Shown here: piece after piece, positions 20,214 to 30,000 of the stretch
Numbering within the stretch: the stretch's first letter is position 1
Layout: every line of letters starts with the position of its first letter
Assembly: GCA_009693255.1 (NCBI GenBank)
Contig: SHXQ01000012.1
Coordinates: 1 to 49,115, forward strand
DNA length: 49,115 nucleotides
Reading direction: 5' to 3'
From: Methylotenera sp.
GTDB taxonomy: Bacteria; Pseudomonadota; Gammaproteobacteria; Burkholderiales; Methylophilaceae
The notes under the pieces: generated by a model
What the model saw: the letters and a program-made list of their open reading frames with translations, nothing else
Told to the model about the DNA's origin: nothing
Database searches by the model: none
Made by a program: the position numbers and the translations under genes

Positions 20214-20372
20214 AAGACTTTAGCCGCAGAGGTCTCAGAGAATAAAAATTACCTTGGGTAGCCTGTAGGAGCGTAATTCATTGCGCTCCACCCAAAACGG
20301 TGCTTTAGGTTTTCTCTGCGTCTCCGTGTCTCTGTGGTAAAGGCTTTGTGGTCTTATTACGCTTGTCAAAGA
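20214..20372. repeat. Compound REP-like element with CACAGAG arms
   Basis: The left arm is AAGACTTTAGCCGCAGAGG...CAGAG. The core CTGTAGGAGCGTAATTCATTGC (20264-) continues to GCTCC, forming a palindrome with a GTAG head. The right arm has TTTTCTCTGCG...CTCTGTGGTAAAGG and GGTCTTATTACGCTTG. Order and sequence agree with the element at 12.5-12.7 kb. It fills the purT-upstream gap. Confidence 0.7.
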
Positions 20373-20380
20373 GCGGTTTA

Positions 20381-21757
20381 CTATACCGTTTTACCTGTCA
20401 ACTGATATTTATCCATACGATAGCGCATGGTCATGCGGGTAATGCCTAACTTACGCGCCGCCTCAGAAACATTATTTCGACTGTCGGCCAGCACTTTTAG
20501 CAGAATCTCTTTTTGGGCATCATCCAAAGTGGTATAGGTATGATGAAAAATAAGGGCATCACTGGTACGTTGCATAGGCAACGCTAAATCAATACTGGTG
20601 ATTTGGCCTTCATGGCTCAGCAACACGGCACGACTCACTTGGTGCCTAAGCTCACGCACATTACCCGGCCAAGCATAGCTATTGAGTATCGCCACAGCCT
20701 CTGTTGAAATTACTGGTGCAGCCAAGCCGTAATGTCGTGCCGTTAGCGTGGCAAAGTGCCTTGCTAGCAATAAAGCATCCCCTTCTCTTTCACGTAATGG
20801 CGGCAGGCTAAGGCTTATTACGTTTAAGCGGTAATACAAATCTTGTCTAAAGCTACCATCTAGCGACATTTTATGTAAATCACGATTGCTGGCGGCAATA
20901 AATAGAGCGGGTACAGCGCGCTCTTTAGTGGTGCCAAGCCGACGCACCACACGGCGCTCAAGCACGTTCAGCAACTTGGCTTGCAAGGCTAAGGGTAACC
21001 CACCTATTTCATCTAAAAACAGCGTACCGTCTTCCGCCGCTTCAATTAGACCTGGTCTTGTGGTGGTGGCGCCAGTAAAAGCGCCCTTCTCATAGCCAAA
21101 TAATTCACTTTCCATTAAATCTGGTGGTAATGAGGCGCAATCAATATGCACAAACGGCTTATCTTTATTGGCGCAAGAAGCGTGTAATAGCCGTGCCGCC
21201 ACATCTTTACCGGTGCCGGTTTCACCGCTAATCAGCACAGTAGGTGGCACCACATCATCGGCGACAAATTGGGCAATGCGCTTAATTTGCGCTTTCACAT
21301 TTTGAATGGCTAAACTATCGCCCAGCAACTCTACGCCTTCACTGGTATGTGCGTTGCGTTGCCGAGAATAATCCAAACGATTACTTTGAATCACTGCTGT
21401 TTCTACTTTTTGTACAGAAAGAAGCAGCTCATCAAGGTCTATCGGCTTTTTAAGATAATCAACCGCACCCTGCTTAATGGCATTCACCGCGTCACTAGTT
21501 TCACCAAGGGCCGTCATTACAATTACTGCCATATTTTTAGCGACGAGTTCGGCTAACAATTCAAGGCCATCGCCATCAGGAAAGCGCATATCCAACAACA
21601 CAATATCCGCAGCAAATTGTTTGGTGCTTGTACGGGCGTCTTGTATGCATTCCACATGCTCACACTGGTAGCCTGCTTTTTGCAACTTGCGCATCACCGC
21701 CCGCGCAAACAACAGTTCATTCTCAACAATCAATACTTTGGATGCTGGCTTGGACAT
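20381..21757 (-). CDS. Sigma-54-dependent response regulator (NtrC family), kinase partner not present
   Basis: A 458-residue enhancer-binding protein. The start at 21757 gives MSKPASKVLIVENE, and the longer frame only overlaps the receptor gene. The receiver domain has the phospho-acceptor D56 (VLLDMRFPDGDG), T82 and K103, but the usual acidic pair reads E12-N13. The AAA+ domain has Walker A GETGTGKD (178-185), the sigma-54 contact loop GAFTGA (225-230) and Walker B GTLFLDE. A Fis-type HTH ends the protein (NVSEAARKLGITRMTMRYRM). It begins 16 bp after the TonB receptor stop with TAAGG between, so the two are co-transcribed. No histidine kinase is in the window. Its targets are unknown; the receptor operon is a natural candidate. 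Confidence 0.92.
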   Translation of the reverse strand: MSKPASKVLIVENELLFARAVMRKLQKAGYQCEHVECIQDARTSTKQFAADIVLLDMRFPDGDGLELLAELVAKNMAVIVMTALGETSDAVNAIKQGAVDYLKKPIDLDELLLSVQKVETAVIQSNRLDYSRQRNAHTSEGVELLGDSLAIQNVKAQIKRIAQFVADDVVPPTVLISGETGTGKDVAARLLHASCANKDKPFVHIDCASLPPDLMESELFGYEKGAFTGATTTRPGLIEAAEDGTLFLDEIGGLPLALQAKLLNVLERRVVRRLGTTKERAVPALFIAASNRDLHKMSLDGSFRQDLYYRLNVISLSLPPLREREGDALLLARHFATLTARHYGLAAPVISTEAVAILNSYAWPGNVRELRHQVSRAVLLSHEGQITSIDLALPMQRTSDALIFHHTYTTLDDAQKEILLKVLADSRNNVSEAARKLGITRMTMRYRMDKYQLTGKTV

Positions 21758-21773
21758 ATTTGCTAGGCTTACC

Positions 21774-24149
21774 TTAGTCCACATCCACTGCTGCAGTTGA
21801 ACCTTTGGGTTTACCAAAGTCATAACGCAAACCAATCCAACCGGCGCGTGGTGCCCCTGGTGATTGAAATTGCTCGGCTTGCCAATCTGCTGGATTAGTA
21901 TTAAAGCTTCTATCTGCCGCATTAAATGCGTTAGTCCCTAAAATACCCATCGATGCATAATTTTTATCAGTAATATTTGTCACCTTCATAAAACCACTCC
22001 AACTTTGGTTAAGCTGCCAGTTAGCATCCATATTAAATATGGTGTAACCGGCAACCTTACCATTGCTATCTTGGTTATTTTCGTCACCACGGGCAAATAC
22101 ACTAGAACTAACAATCGAATTTAAACCAACCGTTAAACTGGGCGTAACATCATAAGCTGCACGCAATTTAAGTGAGTGACGTGGTATGTTGGGAATGTAA
22201 TCCCCTGAATGCGCAGTGAAATTACCATCACCATCAGCTTCTGAGTTACTTTCGTTATGAAGCTCCATATCAGACTGGAATGTAGCTTCCAAATATTGGT
22301 AATTAGCTGATAACCCTAATTTATCAAATTTAGTATTTAAACCAAGCTCCAAACCTTGACGGCGGGTATTCCCCACATTATCGAAATAACCTAAATTAAA
22401 GCTATTATTACTACTGATAAACTGGATATCATCTTTTAAATTGGTACGAAATATGGATGCATTCCACCTTACCAATGGACTCAATTGGCCACGCACACCG
22501 GCTTCAAAAGTTTTAGAAATCACCGGTTTTAACACTGGGTCTGCCAAAAAGTCAGTGGGTAAACGGCAAGGTGTTGCTGGGTCAGCGCAGCTCAATTCAA
22601 TGGGTGTTGGCGCACGCATACCCTCGTTATAACCGCCATAAAAACCTAAACTAGTTGCAGGGTTGTAGTTAAGCCCAATCGCCGGATTTAATCGATTAAA
22701 TGAATGTGAGATATGGTTAGTATCGCCCGATACAAATTTACCGGTATTTGGATCAGCCTCCATATTGTCTTTAATACGCACTTTCACATAGTTGTAACGT
22801 CCAGACATAGTGACGTGCATTTTTTCATTTACAGAGAAAATATCTGTGGCAAATAAGCCGTAATAATTATTACGCATACGCACATTGGTAGCTTCTTCAA
22901 ATGTACTGCCAACAGGAATAGCGCCGCGATCCGTGCTGAAATTAGTAGCCTGCTCTTCTGTACTATATTTAGTTCTACCTAAATCGGTGCTAAACCCTGT
23001 GGTTAATTGGTTTTTATGCTTCATCACATCACCAAGAAATGAGTACTGCGCTGCCAAACCATAACCTAGTTGGCTAGTTGAAGACTGCTCATTAGAACCT
23101 TGATTAGTGATATCAGATTTTTCAATAAGCGTTTGATCACATGAACCATGTGCAAGAACACTCGAAGGATCTGCTAAACCTGCTTGGAAACAATCATTAG
23201 TATTACTCGCAAAGTTATTAATGTGACTATTACGCACATAAATATTCGCCCCAACTAAATGCTCATCGGTAAAAAAGTGGCTGCCTTTTAAACTCAACAT
23301 TTGCATACGATTGCCTACGCTATCTGGATAGGTGTAAGCCTCAGTTGGCATATCTAACCAGCTTTTAGGTAACGCTTGTACACCATTCAAATTGTTGTGG
23401 GCTAACGTTAAACTCAAATCTAAGTCAGTGGTGTCATTCTGCCAACCCACTTTACCAAACATTTGATTAACTTCACTTTGGGAAGAATCACGCCAGCCAT
23501 TTTCTTTAGAAAAATTACCTGTCACAAAATAATCTACATTACCGTTTGCACCACCATAGCTCGCATTAAAACCACGGCGCCCCCATGAACCAGCCATGAG
23601 CTCTGCACCGAATCCAGGGTTGCTAGAGCCGCTTTTCGTATTAATAGAAAGCGCACCACCCAGCGTGTTTAAACCAAATATAGGATTAGAGCCCGGCATT
23701 AAATTGATACTAGAAATAGCACTTTGTGGAATCAAACCCCAGTTTACCGTATCTCCAAATGGCTCATTAATTCGCACACCATCTTGGTAAACAGACAACC
23801 CTTGTGGCGCACCCGCTAATGGTGACGCAGTAAATCCGCGAAAATTAACATCCGCCATATAAGGGTTACTTTGCCCCTCAGTCACAGTTACACTACCCAA
23901 ATTGTTGTTGATGTAGTCTGACAATTCTAATGTATGCTGTGTCGCTAAATCTTTAGCGGTTACTGACTGCACATTCGCAGGCACTTGATCGATAGTGGCA
24001 CCAACCCCTGGTAATGGTGTTGTTGAAATCACTTCAATTTTACCCAACTCAATCGCTTCAGCACGATTTTCAGCGAATGCCATATGCGGCATTGCATAAG
24101 CCGCCAAAATGGCGATTAAGATTAATTTTGGTTGTAATCCTTTTTGCAT
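21774..24149 (-). CDS. TonB-dependent outer-membrane receptor
   Basis: A 791-residue outer-membrane transporter that takes up a scarce ligand with energy from TonB. The start at 24149 (MQKGLQPKLIL) opens a signal peptide cleaved near AFA|ENRAEA; the upstream extension is not conserved-looking. The plug domain (about 35-160) shows IEVISTTPLPGVGATIDQVPANV, NVNFRG-like DVNFRGFTASPL and GLNTLGGALSINTKSG. The 22-strand barrel follows and ends in an aromatic-type terminus. Cysteine pairs occur in extracellular-loop-like segments (NDCFQ...GSCDQ; ELSCADPATPCRLP). The ligand cannot be named: metal chelates, including lanthanide carriers in methylotrophs, are possible. A sigma-54 activator follows in the operon. 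Confidence 0.92.
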   Translation of the reverse strand: MQKGLQPKLILIAILAAYAMPHMAFAENRAEAIELGKIEVISTTPLPGVGATIDQVPANVQSVTAKDLATQHTLELSDYINNNLGSVTVTEGQSNPYMADVNFRGFTASPLAGAPQGLSVYQDGVRINEPFGDTVNWGLIPQSAISSINLMPGSNPIFGLNTLGGALSINTKSGSSNPGFGAELMAGSWGRRGFNASYGGANGNVDYFVTGNFSKENGWRDSSQSEVNQMFGKVGWQNDTTDLDLSLTLAHNNLNGVQALPKSWLDMPTEAYTYPDSVGNRMQMLSLKGSHFFTDEHLVGANIYVRNSHINNFASNTNDCFQAGLADPSSVLAHGSCDQTLIEKSDITNQGSNEQSSTSQLGYGLAAQYSFLGDVMKHKNQLTTGFSTDLGRTKYSTEEQATNFSTDRGAIPVGSTFEEATNVRMRNNYYGLFATDIFSVNEKMHVTMSGRYNYVKVRIKDNMEADPNTGKFVSGDTNHISHSFNRLNPAIGLNYNPATSLGFYGGYNEGMRAPTPIELSCADPATPCRLPTDFLADPVLKPVISKTFEAGVRGQLSPLVRWNASIFRTNLKDDIQFISSNNSFNLGYFDNVGNTRRQGLELGLNTKFDKLGLSANYQYLEATFQSDMELHNESNSEADGDGNFTAHSGDYIPNIPRHSLKLRAAYDVTPSLTVGLNSIVSSSVFARGDENNQDSNGKVAGYTIFNMDANWQLNQSWSGFMKVTNITDKNYASMGILGTNAFNAADRSFNTNPADWQAEQFQSPGAPRAGWIGLRYDFGKPKGSTAAVDVD

Positions 24150-24256
24150 ACTAAATATCCATAGATTTAATTTGTTACGTTTGTTATTAACGATTAGTGT
24201 TCCAAAGATTGGTAATGAATAAATCAAAGGATAATAATTTTTTATGAAATTACCTA

Positions 24257-24332
24257 TTAATTTTATAACCTAATATTGGTTGTATGCAACCAATATTAGG
24301 TTATATGCAACCAATAGTGGTTATATGCAACA
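24257..24332 (-). promoter_or_regulatory. Tandem operator array upstream of the TonB receptor gene
   Basis: Three 14-bp units of the form GGTT-N6-AACC begin at 24278, 24299 and 24319 (plus strand GGTTGTATGCAACC, GGTTATATGCAACC, GGTTATATGCAACA). The periods are 21 and 20 bp, two turns of the helix. A half-site (AACC at 24267-24270) continues the phase. Two units together with the spacer make a perfect 16-bp inverted repeat. The array lies 108-183 bp upstream of the receptor start codon. No strict GG-N10-GC sigma-54 promoter is seen between; TGGAAC-N5-TCGTT is the nearest. Confidence 0.6.
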
Positions 24333-24346
24333 ATGGTGTGATGCCG

Positions 24347-24430
24347 CAGTTGCTTTCGCGGTGGAACACCGCTACTACCAAAAACGGTGCTTTGGGTTTT
24401 CTCTGTGCCTCTGTGGTGAAGATCTTTATA
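24347..24430. repeat. Partial copy of the CACAGAG/REP repeat
   Basis: A hairpin (GCGGTGGAACACCGC) is followed by TACTACCAAAAACGGTGC and a right arm TTTTCTCTGTGCC...CTGTGGTGAAG. This equals the right half of the elements at 12.6 and 20.3 kb. It abuts the tilS stop codon. Confidence 0.6.
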
Positions 24431-24431
24431 A

Positions 24432-25745
24432 TTAGGCTTGCCAAACAATACTAAGGCCGGGTTCATTTTCACCAGCTTGCAGCTCATGGCTGACGCCAAT
24501 GCCGGGCACAAAGGCTAGCGTGTCGTGCCAATAAACTAAGGGGATATGTTCACGCTGCCATGGCGGCATATTGGCTTCTTGCAGCAGGTGTTTAAGAGTG
24601 CGGGTGGGTCTGAGTGAATTCGGCTTAAAGCTTTCCCCGCCGTTGCGTAGGCTGATTCTTAATTTAGTCATGCCCAACTTTAGCGCTAAGCCTGCGCCTT
24701 GCACTTGGCTAAATATGAGCTGACCGCCATTAGGTAAGCTAAGCTGCGGTTCGCCGTTCCAGACCAGATCAAAACTTTGCGCATACTGCGCTTTAATTAA
24801 ATAAGCGCGATGCTGATAGCGCTTTAAACTTAAATGCTGCAACTGATTTTTTTGACTCAATTGGATATCAATATTGGCATCGGCTTTAGCGTGCAATAAC
24901 TGTTGGGTAATTTCAGCTAACTGTTCTGCACTGGGCATTTCTAACTGATGATTGGCTAACCAGTAGCGTAATAGATTTTTAGCCCGCGCCAGATCTAGCT
25001 TAGCCATGCCCTGTAAACACAGGCTGTTATCTACTAGCAAGGTTTCGGCGTCCATCGCCGCTAGGGTATTTAACAAATCATTAGCTTCTGCGAGGTGCGC
25101 TGCGCTTCGGGCCAACACAGTTTTAATGGCTGGGTTACGCGCGGCCAGTATGGGCAACACGTCATGCCGCACAAAGTTACGCTCATAGTGGGTATTTGTG
25201 TTGCTTTCATCCTCGCACCAAGCCAAACCCTGCTGCTCGGCGTAGTTTTGCAGGCTGCTGCGCGAGGCCGCTAATAAAGGTCTAAGCAAACGCCTAGGCT
25301 GATCTATTGCCGCCATGCTCGCCAAACCCTTAACCCCCGCCCCCCTAAATAACTGTAATAACAGCGTTTCAGCTTGGTCGTCTTGATGGTGAGCGGTCAG
25401 CACGAAATCTGCCGCCGTTCCATCATTCAACAGCGCCTCATAACGGAGCTGCCGTGCGCCGGCTTCAAGGCCTAGCTTGCTATTTTTCGCGACATGTACC
25501 CGCACTATAGTGAAGGGTACATGAAGTAACGCACATTGTGTCCGGCAGAATTCTGCCCATTGGTCGGCATTGGCACTCAAGCCATGGTGCACATGCATGG
25601 CATGTAAATCAAAAGGAATTGTTTGACGCGCTTCAACTAGCAGATGCAGTAAAACGCAAGAATCTAAGCCGCCACTAAAACCTAACAACAAGCGCTGCTC
25701 GGGTTTGATGTGTAGACTTAAAAACTGCTGCAGGGCTTTTTGCAT
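24432..25745 (-). CDS. tilS: tRNA(Ile)-lysidine synthase
   Basis: Attaches lysine to C34 of tRNA-Ile(CAU), changing decoding from AUG to AUA; essential in most bacteria. It is 437 residues (E. coli 432). The N-terminal PP-loop is LLLGFSGGLDSCVLL (about 19-33). HHGLSANADQWAEFC, ARQLRYEAL and TAHHQDDQAETLLLQLFRG follow. The C-terminal part has the TilS substrate-binding domains, including GGESFKPNSLRPTRTLKHLLQE and the final WQA. It lies downstream of accA on the same strand, a conserved betaproteobacterial order (dnaE-accA-tilS), although a 250-bp repeat-bearing gap separates the two here. Confidence 0.96.
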   Translation of the reverse strand: MQKALQQFLSLHIKPEQRLLLGFSGGLDSCVLLHLLVEARQTIPFDLHAMHVHHGLSANADQWAEFCRTQCALLHVPFTIVRVHVAKNSKLGLEAGARQLRYEALLNDGTAADFVLTAHHQDDQAETLLLQLFRGAGVKGLASMAAIDQPRRLLRPLLAASRSSLQNYAEQQGLAWCEDESNTNTHYERNFVRHDVLPILAARNPAIKTVLARSAAHLAEANDLLNTLAAMDAETLLVDNSLCLQGMAKLDLARAKNLLRYWLANHQLEMPSAEQLAEITQQLLHAKADANIDIQLSQKNQLQHLSLKRYQHRAYLIKAQYAQSFDLVWNGEPQLSLPNGGQLIFSQVQGAGLALKLGMTKLRISLRNGGESFKPNSLRPTRTLKHLLQEANMPPWQREHIPLVYWHDTLAFVPGIGVSHELQAGENEPGLSIVWQA

Positions 25746-25845
25746 TGAAGAGTAACTTTATAAAAAACTGTGCACCACGGATAAACAAGGATAAAAAATA
25801 AGTCAGCTGAAAATAGGTAAACGCTTAATATCCCCCTAGGGAGTT

Positions 25846-25941
25846 GCTGATTAAATCGTCATCCTCACACAGGCGGGAATCCATGGGAATCAATCACTTG
25901 GATCCCTGCTACGCGGGAATGACAAAACTGAATAAATCAGC
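25846..25941. repeat. Palindromic intergenic repeat of the GTCAT/GGGAATGAC type
   Basis: The outer arms GCTGATT and AATCAGC enclose a GTCATCC...GGCGGGAATCC block and its inverse GGATCCC...GCGGGAATGAC. The ~96-bp element has the size and symmetry of a small MITE or BIME. Similar GCGGGAAT palindromes are common in proteobacteria. The flanking parts of the accA-tilS gap show nothing else. Confidence 0.65.
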
Positions 25942-25994
25942 GCTTCACTCGGTATTTTTTTGCAACTGCGGCCTGATTATACCGGCGGCTAAGC

Positions 25995-26984
25995 TTAGGT
26001 CTTGAGTGCTGATTCTTTCTCCACCACTTCACTGAACTGACCATAGCCCATTAAGCGCTCATAACGTCTGGCCAATAAGGCTTTAATGGATTTTGTTTTT
26101 AATTTAGCCAGCTCTTCTTTAAGCGCTGTACGCAAGGTGGCCATGACGACTTCTGGCGCGCGATGCGAACCCCCTAACGGCTCTGCAATCACTCGATCGA
26201 TGAGCCCTAAGGCTTGCAAACGGTCCGAGGTGATGGCTAACGATTCAGCAGCCACTGAAGCTTTATCGGCACTCTTATAAAGAATTGATGCACAGCCTTC
26301 AGGTGAAATCACTGAATAAACACCATATTGCAGCATCAGTAATTGATCAACAACACCGAGTGCGAGCGCACCGCCAGAACCACCTTCACCAATAATCACG
26401 CCGATAATTGGTGTTTCTAGCTCGGCCATGACATATAAATTACGGGCGATGGCTTCAGATTGCCCACGTTCTTCAGCGCCAATACCAGGATACGCGCCTG
26501 GCGTATCAATCAGGGTAATAATCGGAATGTCAAATTTTTCAGCCAGACGGAATAAACGCAAGGCTTTGCGATAGCCTTCTGGACGCGGCATACCAAAATT
26601 ACGGTATTGGCGCTCTTTGACGTCACGGCCTTTTTGATGACCAATCACCATCACCGCCTGACCTTCAAACCTAGCCAAGCCGCCCACAATGGCAGGATCG
26701 TCAGAAAAAGCGCGGTCGCCATGCAGCTCTTCAAAATCGGTAAATAGCGCTTCAATGTAATCTAGCGTGTACGGCCGCTGTGGATGACGCGCCAACTGCG
26801 AAATTTGCCAAGCGTTTAGATTGCCATAAATATCTTCCGATAATTTTTTATTTTTCTTTTCTAAGGCGGTTAATTCTTTAGATATATCTAAAGCATCGTT
26901 AGCATCATGTGCGGCCTGTAAACCCTCAATTTGGTTTTCCAGCCCGGCAATCGGTTGTTCAAAATCTAAGTAGCTTATTTTCAT
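25995..26984 (-). CDS. accA: Acetyl-CoA carboxylase carboxyltransferase subunit alpha
   Basis: The alpha subunit of the carboxyltransferase that makes malonyl-CoA for fatty-acid synthesis, acting as an AccA2-AccD2 complex. It is 329 residues (E. coli 319). Family features are [15 protein letters not shown] at the N-terminus, [48 protein letters not shown] and [10 protein letters not shown] for acyl-CoA binding. The zinc-bearing AccD partner is not in the window. It lies 43 bp downstream of dnaE and is probably co-transcribed with it. Confidence 0.97.
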   Translation of the reverse strand: MKISYLDFEQPIAGLENQIEGLQAAHDANDALDISKELTALEKKNKKLSEDIYGNLNAWQISQLARHPQRPYTLDYIEALFTDFEELHGDRAFSDDPAIVGGLARFEGQAVMVIGHQKGRDVKERQYRNFGMPRPEGYRKALRLFRLAEKFDIPIITLIDTPGAYPGIGAEERGQSEAIARNLYVMAELETPIIGVIIGEGGSGGALALGVVDQLLMLQYGVYSVISPEGCASILYKSADKASVAAESLAITSDRLQALGLIDRVIAEPLGGSHRAPEVVMATLRTALKEELAKLKTKSIKALLARRYERLMGYGQFSEVVEKESALKT

Positions 26985-27027
26985 ATCTTTATCTCTGTTA
27001 GCAACTATCAGCTAGGGTGTTGATTTC

Positions 27028-30000
27028 CTAATTATATAGGATTTTTACATTATCACGGCTTAACCATTGCGTTAAAGACGCAATCAATTCTTCATGTAAA
27101 TCCACGCGCCATTCATTGCCTAGCATCAGTTCGACTTTACTAGTTTGGTTGTGATATTCCACCTTAACCGCACAGCCACGCTGTTCGTCAGAGGCAATTT
27201 TACAGTAAGGCTTCAGCAAGGCTTTTAATTTAACCGCATCGGCTTGGCCATTACAGGATAGTTTTAAAAAACTGGCGCGGCTGTTGCGTAGGCCGGATAA
27301 ATCATGCAATTTTCTCGCATTGACGCGTAAGCCACCAGAATACTCATCGTTACTGATACGCCCTTCGACGATCACCAATTGGTCATCTTTCAATAAAGAT
27401 TGTTGCTGCGCCAGCAGGTCGGCACCAACCATCACTTCGATTCTCGTGGTGCCATCGTCTAGGTTAACAATGGCTATTTTACCGCGACTAGTAGTTTTGA
27501 ACTTAACCCCAGAGACGATGCCGGCCAATAATTGCGGTTGCTCTTTAGGGCTTAAATTAGCCAAGCTGGCGCTGACAAATGGGCTCAAATCTTCTTGGTA
27601 AGCCGTATAAGGATGTCCACTAAAGTAGAACCCCAGTGCGGCTTTTTCTTCTTGCAAGCGCTGCTGCTCGGTCCAATCTGGCACGATAGGCAAGACATTC
27701 ACCGCACTATCCACCGCCTCGCCAAACAGGCTGTTTTGATTGCGATTGGCGCTATTTTGCTCAGCGGCGGTCATCGCCATGGCCACACCAGCCAATAAGG
27801 CGTTGCGACTGGGGTTAATATTGTCGGCCGACAGCTTATCAAAGGCACCGGCGCGGATTAAAGATTCCACCACCCGACGATTAACTTTGCGCAAATCTAA
27901 ACGATTGCAGAAGTCAAACAAGTCTTTAAATGGGCCGTCTTTACCCCGCGCTTGTAAAATCACCTCAATCGCAGCTAAACCGGTGCCTTTTACTGCGCCT
28001 AAGCCGTACAGTATTTGCTTGCTGCTGGTGGGGGTAAATTTAAAGTCACTGTGATTAATATCTGGTGGCAACACTTCTATCTGGTTAGGCGCGCAATCAC
28101 CGTAAAATATATGCACACTGTCGGTATTGTTCATATCGGCCGACATGGTGGACGCCAAAAATGCCGCGGGATAATGTGCTTTTAAATAGGCGGTTTGATA
28201 GGCCACCAGCGCATAGGCGGCGGCGTGCGATTTATTAAAGCCGTAACCAGCAAATTTTTCTAGTAGGTCAAATAACTCAGTGGCTTGACGCTCGGTCATA
28301 TTATTTCTGACCGCCCCCTCCGTGAAGGTTTTACGCTGGGCATCCATTTCCTCAATTTTCTTTTTACCCATGGCGCGGCGTAATAAATCGGCGGCACCTA
28401 GGCTGTAACCGGCCACCACTTGGGCAATCTGCATCACCTGCTCTTGATAAACAGCAATACCGTAAGTCTCTTTTAAAATAGACTCTGTCAACGGATGCGG
28501 ATATTCCACCCGTTGTTTACCATGTTTACGCCGGCAATAGTCTGGGATTAAATCCATCGGGCCTGGACGATACAAGGCCACCAAGGCAATAATATCTTCA
28601 AAACAATCTGGTAAGGCTTGTTTAAGCATGTCTTTCATGCCACGCGACTCTAACTGAAACACCGCAGTGGTATTGGCGGTTTTTAACAGCTGGAAAGTCG
28701 CTTTATCATTCAGCGGCAAGGTGGCGAAAGATAAAGGCGGCAAGTCATCAGTCGCGCGTTGCTTATTGGCATTCAGTAAAGCTAACTCTAAGATTGTCAG
28801 CGTGCGTAGGCCTAAAAAGTCGAACTTCACCAAACCGACGGCTTCAACGTCGTCTTTATCGTACTGACTGACTAAACTAGTGCCATCCGCTTGGCAATAT
28901 ACCGGTGAAAAATCAGAAATCTTACTTGGCGATATCAACACACCGCCGGCATGCATACCGACGTTACGCACCAAGCCTTCTAGACGTAAGGCCAACTCTA
29001 ATAACTCACGCAACTCTTCTTCATTTTCTCGGCGTTCTGCCAATTGAGGCTCTTTGACCAAGGCTTCCGATAGCGTAATCCCCAATTCCATCGGAATCAG
29101 CCTACTAATGCTGTCAATAAAATAGAAAGGCAAATCCAGCACCCGCCCGACATCACGAATGACCGCTTTGGCGGCCATGGTGCCAAAAGTGGCAATTTGT
29201 GAAACCGCGTCTAAGCCATATTTCTGTTTCACGTAACCAATGACGCGATCTCGCCCTTCTTGGCAAAAGTCGATGTCAAAGTCAGGCATGGAAACGCGGT
29301 CTGGGTTTAAAAAACGCTCGAATAATAGCTTATATTCTAAGGGGTCTAAATCGGTAATGCCTAAGCTATAAGCCACCACTGAACCGGCGCCAGAGCCGCG
29401 ACCAGGGCCTACTGGCACACCATTGTTTTTAGCCCAACTAATAAAATCTGCCACAATCAAAAAATATCCCGCAAACCCCATCTGATTGATGACCTTGGTT
29501 TCAAAATCTAATCGGGCCTCGTAGTCTGGGGTTTTGGCTAAGCGTAGCGCTTCATCTGGATACAACATTTGCAAGCGTTGCGCCAAGCCTTTGTGCGCTT
29601 CTGCAATCAAATATTCATTTAAGCTTTCGTTATTTGGCGTCGGAAAATTGGGTAGGTAATTCTTACCTAGGGTTAAGCTTAAGTTGCAGCGTTTAGCAAT
29701 TTCTACGCTATTGGTCAGCGCTTCAGGCATATCTTCAAACAAATTGGCTAATTCAGCCTGCGTTTTGAAATACTGCTCAACGGTAAAATGTTTAGGGCGG
29801 CGCGTATCCGCCAGCACGTAGCCTTCAGAAATACAGGTGCGCGCTTCATGTGCTCTGAAATCGTCAGGTGCAATAAACTGAATGGGATGGGTGGCCACAA
29901 CCGGCAAATTCAGCGTACTGGCAATGCTACGCACATGCTGAATATAGCTTTCTTGCTGGGATTTTTGACTATCCGCCACGCTGACTACGCGTTGCACTTC

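Noticed and set aside
21758-21922. 55-residue N-terminal extension of the sigma-54 regulator
   Set aside because: It lies in the receptor coding region in another frame, and the receiver domain begins right after the ATG at 21757.
24150-24256. Sigma-54 promoter upstream of the TonB receptor
   Set aside because: The best match, TGGAAC-N5-TCGTT, lacks the invariant GC at -12, so it was not annotated.
24257-24332. CRISPR-like repeat array
   Set aside because: The units are 14 bp with 6-7 bp gaps that are alike, no cas genes are near, and the position fits operators.
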